A stretch of DNA of 10,173 nucleotides, from NCBI GenBank assembly GCA_025056835.1, contig JANWVS010000017.1:1-10173 (forward strand), written 5' to 3'. This DNA is from Gemmataceae bacterium (GTDB lineage Bacteria > Planctomycetota > Planctomycetia > Gemmatales > Gemmataceae). A program made the translations under genes and the position numbers. The notes under the pieces were generated by a model. The model did no database searches. It saw nothing but the letters and a program-made list of their open reading frames with translations, and had not been told where the DNA came from. Positions 9,449 to 10,173 of this stretch are shown here, piece after piece; position 1 is the stretch's first letter; every line of letters begins with the position of its first letter.

Positions 9449-9461
9449 ACCTACATGAAAC

Positions 9462-9534
9462 GGGGCCGTGGCGCAATTGGGAGCGCGCTAGAATGGCATT
9501 CTAGAGGTTGAGGGTTCGATCCCCTTCGGCTCCA
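9462..9534 (+). tRNA. tRNA-Ala (anticodon GGC)
   Basis: A 73-nucleotide cloverleaf folds completely. The acceptor stem pairs 9462-9468 with 9527-9533 and includes a G3-U70 wobble, the main identity element for alanyl-tRNA synthetase. The D arm is 9471-9486 with stem GCGC/GCGC. The anticodon stem CTAGA/TCTAG surrounds the loop ATGGCAT, with anticodon GGC at 9495-9497, reading GCC and GCU alanine codons. The T arm stem GAGGG/CCCTT has loop TTCGATC. The discriminator is A73 (9534). CCA is not encoded and must be added after transcription. The gene ends 3 bases before the stop codon of the convergent DUF1501 gene. Confidence 0.97.
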
Positions 9535-9537
9535 TTG

Positions 9538-10173
9538 CTAAGCGATGATCTCGTCAACGACCCGGCCGGCCACGTCGGTCAAACGAAAATCACGGCCGTC
9601 GTAGCGGTAGGTCAAACGCGTGTGGTCCAGCCCCAATAGGTGCAGGATCGTCGCGTGCAAGTCGTGCATGTGCACCTTGTCGGTCAGAGCTTGATGGCCG
9701 AATTCGTCGGTGGCGCCGTAGACAAAACCGGGCCTGACGCCGCCGCCGGCCAAGAAGTGCGTAAAGCCGCCGGGGTTGTGATCGCGGCCGGTGCCGTTGC
9801 GTTCGGCGTACGGCGTGCGGCCGAACTCGCCTCCCCACCAAACCAGCGTGTCTTGCAGTAGACCACGGCGTTTCAGGTCGGCAATCAAAGCGGCCACGGG
9901 TTGGTCCACCGCCCGAGCGTGTACGGCGTGCATCGGTAGATTCGAGTGCTGGTCCCAAGCGGGGTTGTCGGTGTTGTCGCCGTAGTTGATCTGAATGTAA
10001 CGCACGCCCGCCTCGGCCAGGCGCCGGGCCATAAGGCATTGGCGACCGAAGTTGTCCGTTTGCGGCTCGCCGATGCCGTACAGCCGCAGCGTTTCGCGTG
10101 TTTCTTTGGTCAAGTCGAGGACCTCCGGCGCTCGCGTTTGCATGCGGAACGCCAGATCGAAGGAATTGACCAC
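9538..10173 (-). CDS. DUF1501 domain protein, C-terminal part
   Basis: The last 211 codons of a larger gene that continues past the right edge. The GTG at the edge is an internal Val codon. The sequence is a strong match to my knowledge of DUF1501 (PF07394) proteins, which are abundant in Planctomycetota: [77 protein letters not shown] and [13 protein letters not shown] all occur in order. The family belongs to the alkaline-phosphatase/sulfatase-like superfamily, usually has a Tat signal at the N-terminus (outside this window) and is about 450-500 residues long. Its substrate is unknown. Members are commonly encoded next to large DUF1549/DUF1553 cytochrome-like proteins; the neighbour would lie to the right of the window. 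It converges on the tRNA-Ala gene. Confidence 0.95.
   Translation of the reverse strand: MVNSFDLAFRMQTRAPEVLDLTKETRETLRLYGIGEPQTDNFGRQCLMARRLAEAGVRYIQINYGDNTDNPAWDQHSNLPMHAVHARAVDQPVAALIADLKRRGLLQDTLVWWGGEFGRTPYAERNGTGRDHNPGGFTHFLAGGGVRPGFVYGATDEFGHQALTDKVHMHDLHATILHLLGLDHTRLTYRYDGRDFRLTDVAGRVVDEIIA

Noticed and set aside
9237..9461. Possible small gene, terminator or ncRNA between the toroid protein and tRNA-Ala
   Set aside because: I see only a small GGCC/GGCC hairpin and a GCGATCGC palindrome without a T-run, and no convincing reading frame. Only the tRNA promoter is supportable.
9462..9534. tRNA gene as an attachment site for an integrated element
   Set aside because: No integrase, no repeat of the tRNA 3' end elsewhere in the window, and no composition change beside it.

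Overview
The window looks like a chromosomal segment of a member of the Planctomycetota. This is inferred from protein families, not from a marker comparison: a DUF1501 protein with the characteristic planctomycete C-terminal half, a DUF2934 mini-protein, a multi-pass membrane protein with a planctomycete feel, and a glycosyltransferase tail of a type I recall from planctomycete polysaccharide genes. The DNA is GC-rich, with short AT-rich islands where promoters would be expected.

Left part (1-3172, all minus strand): a polysaccharide or glycoconjugate synthesis cluster that continues past the left edge. It is read from 3172 downward. A long frame encodes two fused GT4-type glycosyltransferases, a beta-sandwich domain and a helical tail. 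Its stop overlaps the start of a nucleotide-sugar epimerase/dehydratase, of which only the first 34 codons are in the window. The glycosyltransferase frame is broken once, by an in-frame TAG at 2642-2644 exactly between the two halves of the first GT-B fold. This is the most notable anomaly here.

Middle (3243-6324): a divergently transcribed cytosolic serine beta-lactamase-like hydrolase (plus), a large polytopic membrane protein (minus) whose stop lies one base from the hydrolase stop, and a divergently transcribed 76-residue DUF2934 protein (plus) with a strong ribosome binding site.

Right-middle (6487-9236, all plus): peptide deformylase (def), recA, and a prenyltransferase/squalene-cyclase-type repeat protein. 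The recA upstream region is strikingly AT-rich and contains two overlapping palindromes between a candidate -35 and -10, as expected for a repressor operator. The repeat protein starts about 30-80 bases after recA, so it may be co-transcribed. It appears to lack two of the three zinc ligands of true protein prenyltransferases.

Right end (9237-10173): about 225 bases in which I see no gene or clear terminator, then a tRNA-Ala(GGC) with a recognisable promoter, and the C-terminal 211 residues of a DUF1501 protein on the minus strand, which runs off the right edge.

I see no CRISPR array, insertion sequence, rRNA, integrase or evident defence system. Most of the window is ordinary chromosomal sequence. 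The points worth following are the interrupted tandem glycosyltransferase, the recA operator and the recA-adjacent toroid protein.
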